Source: Agrobacterium tumefaciens
GTDB lineage: Bacteria; Pseudomonadota; Alphaproteobacteria; Rhizobiales; Rhizobiaceae
Direction: 5' to 3'
NCBI RefSeq assembly: GCF_013337285.1
Contig: NZ_SUPW01000002.1
Location: forward strand, 434,001-498,000
DNA: 64,000 bases
Positions 9,818-19,100 of this stretch are shown piece by piece (the first letter of the stretch is position 1; each line of letters opens with the position of its first letter). Below the pieces are notes generated by a model. That model did not search any database and had not been told where the DNA came from. It was given only the letters and a program-made list of their open reading frames with translations. The position numbers and the translations under genes were made by a program.

Positions 9818-11908
9818 TCAGGCCGCACGCCCATATTCCGCCTGCCGCCGGGTTGCCGTGGCGAGCTGGAATTGGGCCAGCAGATCGTTGAGCGCTGCCG
9901 CTTCCGAAGCCAACCCATGACTTGCCGCTGTCTGTTCTTCGACCATGGCGGCATTCTGCTGTGTGCCCTGATCGATGGTGTTGATGGCGGTGTTGATTTC
10001 CTGAAGCCCTGTCGACTGTTCGCGCGAGGATGTGACGATGGCGTCGATGTGGCGGTTGATTTCCTGCACTTCGCGCACGATGGTTTCCAGCGCCTTACCG
10101 GCGTTACCGACGAGATCGACGCCGGATTGAACCTGCGATGTCGAGGCGTTGATCAGCGTCTTGATCGCTTTTGCCGCATTGGCGGAGCGCTGGGCGAGCT
10201 CGCGGACTTCCTGCGCGACGACGGCAAAACCCTTGCCGGCCTCACCGGCACGGGCGGCTTCCACGCCGGCGTTCAGTGCAAGCAGGTTGGTCTGGAAGGC
10301 GATCTCATCGATCACGCCGATGATATTGCTGATCTCGGACGATGATTTTTCGATGCCTTCCATGGCGCGAACGGCGTCGCCGACGATGACACCGGACTGT
10401 TCGGCATTGTTGCGCGTGCGGTCGACCAGACGGCCGACTTCTTCTGCCCGGCGGGCGGAATCCTTGACCGTCGTGGTGATTTCCTCGAGTGCTGCCGCCG
10501 TCTCTTCCACGGAAGCCGCCTGCTGTTCGGTGCGCCGCGCCAGATCGTCGGCGGACTGACGGATTTCTCCGGCCCCGGCGTCGATTGCCAGTGCGTTCTG
10601 GCCGACGGTGCTGAGTGCGACGTTCAGCTTGGCGACGGAATTGTTGAAATCGTCGCGAAGCCGGTCGATGCGGCTCACGAACGGCGTGTCGATACGGTAA
10701 TTGAGATCACCGTTCGAAAGATGCGTCAGGCCCTTGGCCAGCGAGTCGACTGCGAACTGGATGTCCGCCGCTTCTTTTGCCGTCAGTCTTTCACGGTCGC
10801 TGCGTTCCTGTTCGGAAAGCGTGCGGTTCTGTTCCGCGTCACCTTCAAGGCGCAGGCGCTCCATGGCGTTCGATCTGAAAACGGCGACCGCTGCGGCCAT
10901 CGAGCCGATCTGGTCGCTGCGTTCCTGGCCGGGAATGGCGACATCGAGATTGCCGGCCGCAAGGCCTTCCATGGCCGAGGTCATCTGCGTGACGGGGCGG
11001 ACGATGAAACGGGAGAGCACGGTTGCAAGCAGCGCGATCATGATTGCGGCGGCAAGAACCGTGGCAATTGTCGCCGCCAGCCGGAATTGGCCGATTGCGC
11101 TGTAGGCGACATCGGAATCGACGACGAAGCCGAGATACCAGTCGACCGAAGGCAGGCCGGCAACCGGGATGAAGCTGGTGATCTTGCCCTTGCCGTCAAT
11201 TTCGGTCTGGGAAATTGCCGAGGAAATTGTCGGTGTGTTGACCTTGAAAAGATCGGTCAGCGGCTTGTCGACGAATTTCGGATCGGGATGAATAAGGATC
11301 TTGCCATCCTTGCTGACGAGGAAGGCATAACCGTCCGTGCCAGCATCCACCAACTTGATCATCGTCACCAGTGATTCCAGCGAGAAATCGCTTCCTGTTA
11401 CGCCGGCCAGTTTGCCGTCGATGGAGACCGGAATAGCGGCAGTGATGATGAGACCACCGGTCGATGCGTCGTTGTAGGGTTCGGTCAACACCGGCTTGCC
11501 GGCTTTCACCGCATCCAGATACCAGGGGCGCTTGCGCGGATCATAACCTTCCGGCAGCGATGTTTTAGGGAATGTCGTGAAGACGCCGTTTTCGGCATTG
11601 CCGAAATAGGTGGACATGAATTGTGCGGTCAGCACGTCGTTCTGCAGGAATTGCACCTTGGCATCATCGTCGGAAAGCTTGGCGAGCGTTTTCGCCACCG
11701 TGTCGGTGAGCATGATGCGGCCGTTCAGCCAGTTGGCGATGCTCTGTGCGGCCTGTTTGCCGGACGAATCGATGTTTTCTGCCACCGCTTCTGTCGTGAC
11801 CCGGTGCTGAAGACTATCGATATAGAAAGAAAAGCCCGCAAAGGCGGCGACGACCAATGATGACGCCGCAAACAGGATGCGCGTCATGAGGTTGGATTTT
11901 TTTGGCAA
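9818..11908 (-). CDS. Methyl-accepting chemotaxis protein with double Cache sensor
   Basis: A 696-residue receptor. A first membrane helix at about residues 9-29 is followed by a large periplasmic region of dCache type (conserved stretches FPKTSLPEGYDPRKRPWYLD and TGSDFSLESLV), a second helix at about 276-300, a HAMP domain, and a long cytoplasmic signalling domain. The hairpin tip EIAFQTNLLALNAGVEAARA is the CheA/CheW contact region, flanked by methylation helices. No CheR-binding pentapeptide is visible at the C-terminus. dCache receptors commonly sense amino acids or organic acids; the ligand cannot be read here. The start is a TTG with AAGGA upstream; an ATG seven codons later (MTRILF) has no ribosome site. 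Confidence 0.95.
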   Translation of the reverse strand: MPKKSNLMTRILFAASSLVVAAFAGFSFYIDSLQHRVTTEAVAENIDSSGKQAAQSIANWLNGRIMLTDTVAKTLAKLSDDDAKVQFLQNDVLTAQFMSTYFGNAENGVFTTFPKTSLPEGYDPRKRPWYLDAVKAGKPVLTEPYNDASTGGLIITAAIPVSIDGKLAGVTGSDFSLESLVTMIKLVDAGTDGYAFLVSKDGKILIHPDPKFVDKPLTDLFKVNTPTISSAISQTEIDGKGKITSFIPVAGLPSVDWYLGFVVDSDVAYSAIGQFRLAATIATVLAAAIMIALLATVLSRFIVRPVTQMTSAMEGLAAGNLDVAIPGQERSDQIGSMAAAVAVFRSNAMERLRLEGDAEQNRTLSEQERSDRERLTAKEAADIQFAVDSLAKGLTHLSNGDLNYRIDTPFVSRIDRLRDDFNNSVAKLNVALSTVGQNALAIDAGAGEIRQSADDLARRTEQQAASVEETAAALEEITTTVKDSARRAEEVGRLVDRTRNNAEQSGVIVGDAVRAMEGIEKSSSEISNIIGVIDEIAFQTNLLALNAGVEAARAGEAGKGFAVVAQEVRELAQRSANAAKAIKTLINASTSQVQSGVDLVGNAGKALETIVREVQEINRHIDAIVTSSREQSTGLQEINTAINTIDQGTQQNAAMVEEQTAASHGLASEAAALNDLLAQFQLATATRRQAEYGRAA

Positions 11909-12237
11909 GCTACACGTCCTTGAAACCAGATGTACCCGGTCGGGTCATCTTGGAGAATGGGGGGAAAGACATGCCTCTAAGGCGGGAATATTCTGCGTCA
12001 TGCAGCTTATGATTTAAAAGAACTACGCGATGTTCTAATAGGTAAAGTGAAATGGTAAAATTCGACTAAATTTGTTTTGGTTCATGCCGTTTCAGTCGGT
12101 GCGGGCAGGCTTTGCAATTCTGCGTAAATTTTGATCATTGGGCTGCAAAGGTTGCGTGCAGGAAGGGAATATTTTATTCATCACCCTGCTGCCGTTGCGC
12201 AATTCGCGGGCAATGGCCAAAATTCAGGTGAATTACA
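11909..12237. other. Divergent intergenic region between chemoreceptor and MATE genes
   Basis: A 329-base AT-rich region between two divergent genes. No convincing coding frame, RNA or strong repeat is seen. It should contain both promoters, but I cannot place them with confidence. Confidence 0.6.
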
Positions 12238-13635
12238 ATGTCTTCGTCGGTTGTTGCAGAAACCGTTCCCTCCGGATCGGGGTCGTGGCTTTCGCATTTC
12301 AAGGCTACGCTTGCGCTTGGAATTCCGCTTATCGGTGCGCAGCTCGCCCAGCTTGGCATCCATACGACTGATATGGTCATCGTCGGCCAGCTGGGGGCTG
12401 AAAAGCTGGCGGCCATGGTGCTGGCCGGGCAGTTCTTCTTCGTCGTCTTTATTTTTGGCTCGGGATTTTCCGTGGCCGTGGTGCCGATGGTGGCGCAGGC
12501 TTACGGGCAGGGCGATGCGACGGCGGCCCGCCGTTCGCTGCGCATGGGCATGTGGGTGGCGATTGCCTACTGGGTGCTTGCTCTGCCGATATTCGTCAAT
12601 GCCGAGCAAATTCTGGTCTATCTTGGGCAAAACCCCGAAGTTTCGGCACTGACCGGCCATTATCTCGCCATCGCCAAGTTCGGCCTCCTGCCGGCGCTGC
12701 TTTTTTACGTGCTGCGCGGACTTGTCAGCGCCATCGGTCGTGCAGGCATCATTCTTTACGTCACCATCATCATGCTTGTGATGAACGGTTTGATGGCTTA
12801 TGCGCTCGTGTTCGGCCATTTCGGCCTGCCGGTAATGGGCATGAATGGCGCTGCCGTCGTTGCCGTCATCGTTAATGCCTTCAGCTTCATCTTCATCGTT
12901 GTCTATGTGCAGACGCGTGAGGAGACGAAGAAATACGAGCTTTTCGTGCGTTTCTGGCGGCCGGACTGGCATGCGCTTTTCGAAGTGCTGCGTCTCGGGC
13001 TGCCGATCAGCATTACCATTCTTGCCGAAGTGACGTTGTTTGCCGCCGCATCGATCCTGATGGGGCAGATCGGCACCGTGCAGCTTGCGGCGCATGGCAT
13101 CGCGCTACAGCTGGCGTCCATCGCCTTCATGATCCCGCTCGGCCTGTCACAGGCGGCAACCGTGCGCGTGGGCATCGCCCGTGGTCAGGGCGATTTCAAA
13201 AACCTCATTCGCGCATCGATCATGATCTACGCCATTGCCTGCGGCATTGCCCTTTGCGGCGGCATCCTGTTTGCGGTCGTTCCGGACTTTCTGGCGAAAT
13301 GGTTCCTCGATCCAAAATTGCCGGAAGCGGCGGAAGTGCTCGCTTATGCCAGCAGCCTCGTGGTGATCGCCGGCGTCTTCCAGCTGGTGGATGGTATTCA
13401 GGCCGTGACGGCGGGGCTGCTGCGCGGGCTGAAGGATGCGCGTATTCCAGCGATGCTGGCGCTGATTTCCTATTGGCCGATCGGCCTGGCGCTTGCCTGG
13501 ACCATGGCCTTCCCGCTCGGTTTTGGCGGGCGCGGCGTCTGGTTCGGTTTCGTGATCGGCCTTTCGACGGCGGCTGTTCTGCTCACCATACGTTTCGTCA
13601 TTCTGGTGAAGCGCGAAATGCAAACGGCCCGCTGA
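12238..13635 (+). CDS. MATE-family multidrug/cation efflux protein (NorM-like)
   Basis: A 465-residue protein with twelve membrane helices, two homologous halves. The first half opens with TLALGIPLIGAQLAQLGIHTTDMVIVGQLG and the second with VLRLGLPISITILAEVTLFAAASILMGQIG, the internal repeat expected for MATE transporters. It likely exports organic cations or drugs in exchange for Na+ or H+. The ATG has CAGGTGA upstream. The gene is single, divergent from the chemoreceptor gene and convergent with carA. Its stop codon lies in the loop of a hairpin. Confidence 0.93.
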   Translation: MSSSVVAETVPSGSGSWLSHFKATLALGIPLIGAQLAQLGIHTTDMVIVGQLGAEKLAAMVLAGQFFFVVFIFGSGFSVAVVPMVAQAYGQGDATAARRSLRMGMWVAIAYWVLALPIFVNAEQILVYLGQNPEVSALTGHYLAIAKFGLLPALLFYVLRGLVSAIGRAGIILYVTIIMLVMNGLMAYALVFGHFGLPVMGMNGAAVVAVIVNAFSFIFIVVYVQTREETKKYELFVRFWRPDWHALFEVLRLGLPISITILAEVTLFAAASILMGQIGTVQLAAHGIALQLASIAFMIPLGLSQAATVRVGIARGQGDFKNLIRASIMIYAIACGIALCGGILFAVVPDFLAKWFLDPKLPEAAEVLAYASSLVVIAGVFQLVDGIQAVTAGLLRGLKDARIPAMLALISYWPIGLALAWTMAFPLGFGGRGVWFGFVIGLSTAAVLLTIRFVILVKREMQTAR

Positions 13636-13645
13636 TAGCGGGCCG
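13625..13645 (+). terminator. Hairpin containing the MATE stop codon
   Basis: Perfect 8-base stem CGGCCCGC / GCGGGCCG; the loop TGATA carries the stop codon of the MATE gene. There is no T run on either strand, so it is a likely 3' end structure between convergent genes, perhaps not a full terminator. Confidence 0.5.
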
Positions 13646-13675
13646 CATATTCTTACCGGATATTTTGAAAGTCTA

Positions 13676-14881
13676 TCAGCGCTCGGCGAGCGCTGCCTCA
13701 CCTTGTCTCTCGCGTAGCAAGTTGACGAAGCGGCGGAAGAGGTAGTGGCTGTCCTGCGGGCCGGGCGATGCTTCCGGGTGATGCTGGACGGAGAAGACCG
13801 GCTTGCCGATAATGCGTAGGCCGCAATTGGTGCCGTCAAACAGCGACGTGTGGGTTTCCTCAATGCCTTCAGGCAGCGACTTGGCGTCGACTGCAAAGCC
13901 GTGGTTCATCGAGACGATTTCCACCTTGCCTGTCGTGAAGTCCTTGACCGGGTGGTTTGCGCCGTGATGGCCCTGATGCATCTTTTCGGTCTTTGCACCA
14001 ACCGCGAGGCCGAGCATCTGGTGACCGAGGCAGATGCCGAAGATCGGCAGGTCGCTGTTGATGAGGTTCTGGATGACCGGAACGGCATATTCGCCTGTCG
14101 CGGCCGGGTCTCCTGGGCCGTTGGAGAGGAACACGCCATCCGGCTTCAGCGCCAGAATGTCTTCCGCCGATGTCTGGGCCGGAACCACCGTCACCTTGCA
14201 ATCGAGACCGGCGAAAAGGCGCAGGATGTTGCGCTTGACGCCGAAATCCACGCAAACAACGTGGTACTTCGCATCGGCTTCGCCGAGCGAACCATAACCC
14301 TTGTTCCAGACCCACGGCGTTTCCGTCCAGGTCGAAGACTGGCCGGAGGTGGCTTCGATGGCGAGGTCGAGGCCGACGAGGCCGCTCCATGCCCTGGCTT
14401 CCGCCTTCAGCGCTTCAATGTCGAAGACGCCGTTCGGATCATGGGCGATGACCGCGTTCGGTGCGCCGTTTTCGCGGATCCATGCGGTCAGCGCGCGCGT
14501 ATCGATGCCGCAAAGACCGATGACGCCGCGGGCTTTCAGCCAGGCATCCAGATGCTTGACGGCGCGGAAGTTCGACGGTTCGGTGATGTCGGCCTTGAAG
14601 ATGACACCGACAGCGCCGCGGCGGGCGGCGGGGGTCAGGTCTTCGATGTCTTCTTCATTGGTGCCGACATTGCCGATATGCGGGAAGGTGAAGGTGACGA
14701 TCTGGCCGAGATAGGACGGGTCGGTGAGGATTTCCTCGTAACCTGTCAGCGCCGTGTTGAAGCAGACTTCGGCCTGAACCTTGCCGGTTGCGCCGATGCC
14801 TGTGCCCTCGATCACCGTGCCATCGGCAAGAACAAGCATTGCGGTCGGTTTGCGGGTAGTCCAGGGCGCTGTCTCGGTCAT
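13676..14881 (-). CDS. carA: Carbamoyl-phosphate synthase, small (glutamine amidotransferase) subunit
   Basis: A 401-residue protein with the CarA-specific N-terminal domain (AMLVLADGTVIEGTGIG, NTALTGYEEILTDPSYLGQI) and a class I glutamine amidotransferase domain. The catalytic triad is visible: Cys284 in FGICLGHQ, His368 and Glu370 in QHHPEASPG. It hydrolyses glutamine and channels ammonia to CarB. I start at 14881 (MTETAPW) with GGAACGAG upstream instead of an in-frame start 20 codons earlier, which would add a basic, low-complexity tail. Same strand as carB but 7 kb away with five genes between. Confidence 0.98.
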   Translation of the reverse strand: MTETAPWTTRKPTAMLVLADGTVIEGTGIGATGKVQAEVCFNTALTGYEEILTDPSYLGQIVTFTFPHIGNVGTNEEDIEDLTPAARRGAVGVIFKADITEPSNFRAVKHLDAWLKARGVIGLCGIDTRALTAWIRENGAPNAVIAHDPNGVFDIEALKAEARAWSGLVGLDLAIEATSGQSSTWTETPWVWNKGYGSLGEADAKYHVVCVDFGVKRNILRLFAGLDCKVTVVPAQTSAEDILALKPDGVFLSNGPGDPAATGEYAVPVIQNLINSDLPIFGICLGHQMLGLAVGAKTEKMHQGHHGANHPVKDFTTGKVEIVSMNHGFAVDAKSLPEGIEETHTSLFDGTNCGLRIIGKPVFSVQHHPEASPGPQDSHYLFRRFVNLLRERQGEAALAER

Positions 14882-15215
14882 CTCGTTCCGTTTCTGCCGC
14901 TTCGCACCCCGCCTCTTGAAAGGCAGGGGGTAAGGGGCCATTTTTGTCGCAGGCTTCGTGACATAAAGGGGCGCGCGAAAAACTCGCGTTCCGACCCTTC
15001 GTTAAAATCTCGTGCAGGTGCCGGAAAATAACGAAAGCAGCCCAAGCGGTCAACCGCAGGCTCAAGATTTACGCGGATTTAAGATGCCGTGGATTCAAGG
15101 GCTTATGCAATTGATTTGCTTGAGCGTAGTTGCTCGTTTATGTCGTTGCGAAAAATAAGGTGGAAAGTTTGCCTATCGCGAAGCTGCGGAATGGGCTTTC
15201 CCAAGGAGAAGAAAA
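14882..15215. other. Intergenic region between carA and yqeY
   Basis: A 334-base divergent region with no supported gene. It must hold the carA and yqeY promoters and possibly a pyrimidine/arginine-responsive leader for carA, but I see no clear attenuator hairpin and T run. Confidence 0.55.
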
Positions 15216-15668
15216 ATGCTGCGCGACACGTTCGCAAATACTTTGAAAGATGCGCTGAAGGCTCGTGATGCCCGACGTACATCGACCGTGCGTCTCATTC
15301 AGGCGGCCATCAAGGATCGCGATATCGCCAATCGCGGCGTTGGAAAAGACCCCGTCAGCGATGAAGATATCATGCAGATCCTGACCAAGATGGTGAAGCA
15401 GCGTGAAGAGTCGGCCGCCATCTATGAAGGCGCCAGCCGACCCGAGCTTGCCGCGCAGGAGCGCGAGGAAATCGTCATCATCAAGGAATTCATGCCGGAA
15501 GAAATCCCGGCCGAAAAGGTGCGCGAACTGTGCCAGGCCGTCATCAGCGAGACCGGCGCGTCCGGCCTGCGTGACATGGGCAAATGCATGAATGCGCTGA
15601 AGGAACGCTATCCCGGCCAGATCGACTTCGCCAAGGCCTCTGGCGTCGTCAAGGATTTGCTGAAGTAG
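15216..15668 (+). CDS. GatB/YqeY domain protein
   Basis: A 150-residue protein (MLRDTFANTLKDALKARDARRTSTVRL...) with the full YqeY fold, ending in the typical helical tail (DMGKCMNALKERYPGQIDFAKASGVVKDLLK), which resembles the tRNA-binding tail of GatB. In many alphaproteobacteria this gene lies next to dnaG and rpoD, as here. It may act as an accessory tRNA-binding or amidotransferase-like protein; the exact role is not settled. An excellent AAGGAG ribosome site lies seven bases before the ATG. Confidence 0.92.
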   Translation: MLRDTFANTLKDALKARDARRTSTVRLIQAAIKDRDIANRGVGKDPVSDEDIMQILTKMVKQREESAAIYEGASRPELAAQEREEIVIIKEFMPEEIPAEKVRELCQAVISETGASGLRDMGKCMNALKERYPGQIDFAKASGVVKDLLK

Positions 15669-15692
15669 GTTTCCGCCACTTGAGAGAAGTAA

Positions 15693-15725
15693 AGGCAGGG
15701 TAGCCGGAGCTACCCTGCCTTTTTT
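15693..15725 (+). terminator. Rho-independent terminator of yqeY
   Basis: Perfect 12-base stem AGGCAGGGTAGC / GCTACCCTGCCT, four-base loop and a run of T. Because of this strong stop, yqeY is not transcribed into dnaG. Confidence 0.93.
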
Positions 15726-15957
15726 CTGCCGACGAAGATGCATTCCGGCGGATCAAAATGCTCTCCCGCGCAGGCTTTTTTCGGGGGACGTGCCTGCGGG
15801 CGTCGGCAGATTTATGGGAATGTTCAAGCACTGCCTTTGACTGTGCTTTGTTTTTACATCGTCGCGATGGGCCGCTCAAATTACAAAAACATAATTTTTG
15901 GTGATGTTGCACTGCCATAAATTTGCCTGAAGCCGGCGCAATGGCGGCCTGCCGTCT

Positions 15958-16287
15958 TCAACCCGGCCGCTTTTTTTGCTCATTCACATAGTGGCGCAGC
16001 ACCGCATTCATGCGGGTTTGATAGCCTTTGCCAGTAGATTTGAAGAAGTCCACGACATCCTGATCGACGCGGATCGAAATCGATTGCTTGGGGGTGGGGA
16101 AAACCACTTCGGCCTTTGACCAGTCGATGTCTTCAAAGCCGGCCCAGTCCGGATCGTCGCGCGTGGCGCGGTCGATATCTTCGTCGGTCATGGCGTCGAT
16201 GCGGGCCAAATCGGTGCGATCTTCACCTCTGGCGATCTTTTCCCGGATCTCATCCAGAGAATATCTGACGATACGTTCTTCGCTCAT
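15958..16287 (-). CDS. brnA: BrnA-type antitoxin
   Basis: A 109-residue acidic protein. The N-terminal half is acidic (DRTDLARIDAMTDEDIDRATRDDPDW), with DWSKAEVVFPTPKQSISIRVDQDVVDFFKSTGKGYQTRMNAVLRHYV, which is the BrnA/DUF4415 C-terminal ribbon-helix-helix. It should bind and neutralise BrnT and repress the shared promoter. The start overlaps the end of brnT by 38 bases, typical of toxin-first pairs of this family and a sign of translational coupling. Confidence 0.88.
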   Translation of the reverse strand: MSEERIVRYSLDEIREKIARGEDRTDLARIDAMTDEDIDRATRDDPDWAGFEDIDWSKAEVVFPTPKQSISIRVDQDVVDFFKSTGKGYQTRMNAVLRHYVNEQKKRPG

Positions 16288-16543
16288 TTTTCCTTGTCGC
16301 TCTTGCCGATATGATCCGGCAGACCTCGCCCCGCATCGTATAGATGATTGCGATGAGATCGTCTGTTTCCGGGCATATCGCCAGAATACGACACTCCCCG
16401 TTTTGATCGGAGCGACTTTCCAGATGGGGTTGTGAAAGTGCTCTTGCCGCCCTTGGAAAGTCGATGCCGTGCTTCTCGATGTTGCTCAGTCGCTTGTTTT
16501 CATCCCATTCAAAGGAAATGAAGTTTTTCGTCACCACACCCAT
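16250..16543 (-). CDS. brnT: BrnT-type toxin (RNase-like)
   Basis: A 97-residue protein with the BrnT signature FEWDENKRLSNIEKHGIDF near the N-terminus and the terminal RIISARATRKNERRTY core. BrnT toxins have a RelE-like ribonuclease fold (known for the family). Homologues usually start close to the FEWDE motif; here about ten extra residues (MGVVTKNFIS) come first. It is the first gene of the brnT-brnA unit and lies divergently upstream of dnaG. Confidence 0.88.
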   Translation of the reverse strand: MGVVTKNFISFEWDENKRLSNIEKHGIDFPRAARALSQPHLESRSDQNGECRILAICPETDDLIAIIYTMRGEVCRIISARATRKNERRTYRQIFSG

Positions 16544-16592
16544 GAGTTACCTATCGCTGTTTTCAGCTCATAGGCACTTATGCATCGCGCGT

Positions 16593-16625
16593 GTATATGC
16601 GTTCGTATATGCGCCTGTATATACA
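16593..16625. promoter_or_regulatory. Three GTATAT direct repeats at 12-base spacing, putative BrnA operator
   Basis: GTATATGCG starts at 16593 and 16605, and GTATATACA at 16617, an exact 12-base period. The last copy is part of the perfect palindrome TGTATATACA (16616-16625). The repeats sit between the divergent brnT (start 16543) and dnaG (start 16730). A multi-site array fits cooperative binding by a ribbon-helix-helix antitoxin; that it is the BrnA operator is inference. Confidence 0.5.
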
Positions 16626-16729
16626 CTGATGTCAATGCCGCCTGTGAATATCGGGTATTATTTACCTACCCGTTTTGTAATGTGGTCTTTATGCGCTTAT
16701 ATGAAAGACTGGCCTCCAACAGGTAACCC

Positions 16730-18718
16730 ATGCGCTTTTCCAATTCTTTTCTCGATGAGATACGCGACCGCGTGAACATCTCCGATGTGATCGGTCGACG
16801 TGTGTCCTGGGATAAGAAGAAGACCAACACGCCGAAGGGTGATTATTGGGCCTGCTGCCCGTTCCATGGCGAAAAAAGCCCGAGCTTTCACTGCGAGGAC
16901 CGCAAGGGGCGGTATCATTGCTTTGGCTGCGGTGTGTCCGGCGATCATTTCCGATTTTTGACCGACCTTGAGGGCCTGAGTTTTCCCGAAGCCGTGCAGC
17001 AGATCGCCGATATGGCTGGCATTTCCATGCCGCAGCCCGATCCGCAGGCGGAAAAGCGTGAACGTGAGCGCACCTCCCTGCAGGACGTCATGGAAATGGC
17101 GACGCTGTTCTTTCAGGATCAGTTGCAGACGGCGCCTGGTGCGCGGGCGCGGGCTTACTTGCGCGATCGCGGGTTGACAGGGCGCACCATCGAGACATTC
17201 AGGCTCGGCTTTGCGCCGGATAGCCGCAACGCGCTCAAAGAGCATCTGGCGAGCAAGGGCGTGGCGAAGGAGCAGATGGAGGCCTGCGGGCTGGTGGTGC
17301 ATGAAAATGTGCCGGTTTCCTATGACCGGTTCCGCGACCGCATCATGTTCCCCATCCTGTCGTCGCGCGAGAAGGTCATTGCTTTCGGCGGCCGCGCCAT
17401 GGCGGCGGATGCGGTGGCGAAATATCTGAACTCCAACGAGACCGAGCTTTTTCACAAGGGCAATGTTCTCTACAATTTCGCCCGTGCGCGCCGCGCTTCG
17501 CAGGCGGCCGGCGGCACGGTCATCGCCGTCGAAGGTTATATGGATGTCATCGCGCTTTATCAGGCCGGTGTCGAAAATGCGGTGGCGCCGCTCGGCACGG
17601 CACTGACGGAAAGCCAACTCGATCTCCTCTGGAAAATGTCGCCGCAGCCGGTTCTCTGCTTCGATGGCGATGGTGCGGGCATTCGCGCCGCCAACCGTGC
17701 GGCTGATCTGGCTTTGCCGCATATCAAGCCGGATCGCTCCGTCAGCTTCGCTCTTCTGCCTGATGGCAAGGATCCGGACGATCTCGTGAAGCTCGAAGGG
17801 CGTGCACCGTTCGACCGCGTGCTTTCGGAAGCCAAGCCGCTTGCCGCGATGATCTGGAGCCGCGAGACCTCGTCGGTCACTTTCGATACGCCGGAAAAAC
17901 GCGCCCAGCTTGAAAGCCGCCTGCGGCAGATCGTTGCCGTCATCGGCGACGAGGCGGTACGGCGGTTTTACCAGCAGGATATGCGCGACAGGCTGAATGG
18001 TTTCTTCCAGCCCCGCTTTCAGCAGGGCGGGCAACAGGGCAATAACTTCCGCCGCAATAATGGTGCGCAGGCCACGGGCCGTGGCTTCCAGCGCAATGCG
18101 TCGGGACGGGGCGGGGCCATGTCCGCGCCGGCCAGCAGTATATCGGACCGGTTGACGCAGTCGGGTCTGGTCAGGGGGCATCAGACCAAACCGTCGCTCC
18201 GGGAAAGCGTTCTTGCCATCACCATCGTCAACCATCCTGAATTGCTGCTCGAGGAATATGACGAGATCGCTGCGATTGACTACGAGAACCGTGATCTGCA
18301 GCGGCTGTGGTCGACGGTGCTGACATACGCGGCCGAGAGTGCGGCTGATATATCGCGGGCAGGGCTGATCGAACGGCTGTTGCAGCATGGTTTTGAGGGG
18401 CTTTTGAAGACCATGGACCGGCAGGTGCGCAATACCCGAGAATGGACGGCGACCGAACAGGCGGCGCTGGAGGATGCGCGCGAAGGATATGTGCAGGCGC
18501 TTTCCCTGCATAAGAGAACGAAGTCCCTGCTTTGGCAGATGCGGGAGCTGGAGCGGGAAATCGGCGAGGCGACGGATGACGAGCGCGGCACGCTTCTGGT
18601 ACGGGCGTTGGCCGAGGTGCAGCTGGAAATCGGCCGCATGGAAAATCAGGAAGCGATCATCGATGGTTTCGGGGTCATGTCCGGCCGGGTGAAGGGGCCA
18701 GCCTTCGGCCATGGCTGA
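16730..18718 (+). CDS. dnaG: DNA primase
   Basis: A 662-residue protein. The N-terminal zinc finger of CHC2 type uses Cys43, His46, Cys64 and Cys67 (CPFHGEKSPSFHCEDRKGRYHCFGC split across it). The Toprim catalytic core follows with VIAVEGYMDV and CFDGDGAGIRAANRAADLAL, the metal-binding acidic residues. The C-terminal ~180 residues are the helicase (DnaB) interaction domain. It makes RNA primers at the replication fork. It starts at MRFSNSFLDEIRDRV, as usual. It is followed by rpoD after 382 bases, the macromolecular synthesis arrangement. Confidence 0.97.
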   Translation: MRFSNSFLDEIRDRVNISDVIGRRVSWDKKKTNTPKGDYWACCPFHGEKSPSFHCEDRKGRYHCFGCGVSGDHFRFLTDLEGLSFPEAVQQIADMAGISMPQPDPQAEKRERERTSLQDVMEMATLFFQDQLQTAPGARARAYLRDRGLTGRTIETFRLGFAPDSRNALKEHLASKGVAKEQMEACGLVVHENVPVSYDRFRDRIMFPILSSREKVIAFGGRAMAADAVAKYLNSNETELFHKGNVLYNFARARRASQAAGGTVIAVEGYMDVIALYQAGVENAVAPLGTALTESQLDLLWKMSPQPVLCFDGDGAGIRAANRAADLALPHIKPDRSVSFALLPDGKDPDDLVKLEGRAPFDRVLSEAKPLAAMIWSRETSSVTFDTPEKRAQLESRLRQIVAVIGDEAVRRFYQQDMRDRLNGFFQPRFQQGGQQGNNFRRNNGAQATGRGFQRNASGRGGAMSAPASSISDRLTQSGLVRGHQTKPSLRESVLAITIVNHPELLLEEYDEIAAIDYENRDLQRLWSTVLTYAAESAADISRAGLIERLLQHGFEGLLKTMDRQVRNTREWTATEQAALEDAREGYVQALSLHKRTKSLLWQMRELEREIGEATDDERGTLLVRALAEVQLEIGRMENQEAIIDGFGVMSGRVKGPAFGHG

Positions 18719-19100
18719 GAGAATTGAAAGACGTGTGGGGTTGCCTTTTCCGGCAAGCGTCCTAAATAGGGGATAGTCTGGTGATAACCGCGAAATGCGG
18801 CCTTTTTTGAGAAATTCCGTGGCTGTCTCGCCCTCAAAGGCTTGACGGGGCGGGAAATAGCGGGAATCACCATTTCATGAATAGTAAAGTGGAATGAGCC
18901 TTGGCGGATAGAAATTGCATGAGCAAGCATTTCCGGGTGCACTGTCTTTGCATTCTGCCTGAGGCTGCCGTGGTTAATCGGCAATTAAAGATCACTCCGT
19001 TAGGTGTCTGACAGTGATTCGCGGCAAACCGCTGGATGCTCAAGGGGCGGACGGCGATGCGGCGGAACAGGTGTTAGCGTCAGGGAAAGCGACGAGATAG
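18719..19100. other. Spacer between dnaG and rpoD, probable rpoD leader
   Basis: 382 bases without a supported gene. The size suggests rpoD has its own promoter here. I see no terminator after dnaG, so read-through is possible. No strong repeat or RNA structure is evident. Confidence 0.55.

Noticed and set aside
12181..13095. Histidine/arginine-rich frame opposite the MATE gene
   Set aside because: Typical low-information shadow translation.
15726..15957. Possible small RNA or gene after the yqeY terminator
   Set aside because: Only a weak imperfect stem (about 15764-15803); no promoter or coding bias.
16697..18712. Long open frame opposite dnaG
   Set aside because: Composition-driven shadow; dnaG on the plus strand has all primase motifs.
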